A DNA stretch of 6,162 nt, from contig JAKOUL010000032.1 of assembly GCA_029776735.1 (NCBI GenBank), positions 1 to 6,162 of the forward strand. The letters are read 5' to 3'. How positions within the stretch are numbered: the stretch's first letter is position 1; each line of letters starts with the position of its first letter. The notes under the pieces are model-generated. The model saw nothing but the letters and a program-made list of their open reading frames with translations. It had not been told where the DNA came from and searched no databases. Origin of the DNA: Dictyoglomota bacterium (GTDB lineage Bacteria; Dictyoglomota; Dictyoglomia; Dictyoglomales; Dictyoglomaceae). Shown here piece by piece: positions 6,103-6,162 of the stretch. The position numbers were made by a program, and so were the translations under genes.

Positions 6103-6162
6103 CAAATTGCCTTTAAAAGTCTATATGAAAAATCTATTTCTATCTGTGGTGAAGCTTAGAGA
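6103..6162. other. Window edge, no supported gene
   Basis: This 60-base stretch lies upstream of the - strand promoter. On the - strand an open frame runs from the edge to a TAG at 6123-6121 (last residues SLSFTTDRNRFFI) and could be the tail of another - strand gene. On the + strand an ATG at 6125 opens a frame to the edge (MKNLFLSVVKLR) but has no ribosome binding site. Neither is long enough to call. Confidence 0.3.

Noticed and set aside
6125..6162. Possible divergent gene start, MKNLFLSVVKLR
   Set aside because: Only 12 codons are visible, there is no ribosome binding site before the ATG, and the opposite strand is also open across part of it.

Overview
The window is AT-rich DNA from a bacterium, probably a thermophile: AGA and ATA codons are frequent and the proteins are rich in Lys, Glu and Ile. 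A secreted beta-barrel-like protein suggests a cell with an outer membrane. Protein style, base composition and the [NiFe]-hydrogenase maturation genes would fit a Dictyoglomus-like organism. That is an impression from the sequence, not a database result.

Left half, + strand (1-2424): the 3' end of a hydrogenase maturation operon. It holds the last 88 codons of hypD, a complete hypE whose start codon directly follows the hypD stop, and, 13 bases later, a DUF362-family protein with two C-terminal 4Fe-4S motifs. HypD and HypE act in building the Fe(CN)2CO group of [NiFe] hydrogenases. The DUF362-ferredoxin protein has no assigned function; its place in the operon suggests an electron-transfer or maturation role in the same process.

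Right half, - strand (6023 down to 2426): a tightly packed four-gene operon. It encodes a small exported protein resembling outer-membrane beta-barrels, an ABC-2 type ATPase, and two different ABC-2 permeases. The junctions are TAA-ATG, ATGA and ATGA, so translation is probably coupled throughout. The ATPase and two permeases should form one export complex with a heteromeric membrane part; the substrate cannot be read from sequence.

The two operons converge with one base between their stop codons, and no strong terminator is visible there. Upstream of the - strand operon (6024-6162) are a strong ribosome binding site, a plausible promoter, and two near-identical 18-bp palindromes 28 bp apart that overlap the promoter elements and look like operators. 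A perfect 11-bp inverted repeat with a 3-nt loop lies inside the ATPase gene, just where its protein departs from the family consensus. I found no mobile element, CRISPR array, tRNA or rRNA. The genes belong to known families. The least explained items are the tandem palindromes, the intragenic hairpin, and the pairing of a barrel protein with an exporter.
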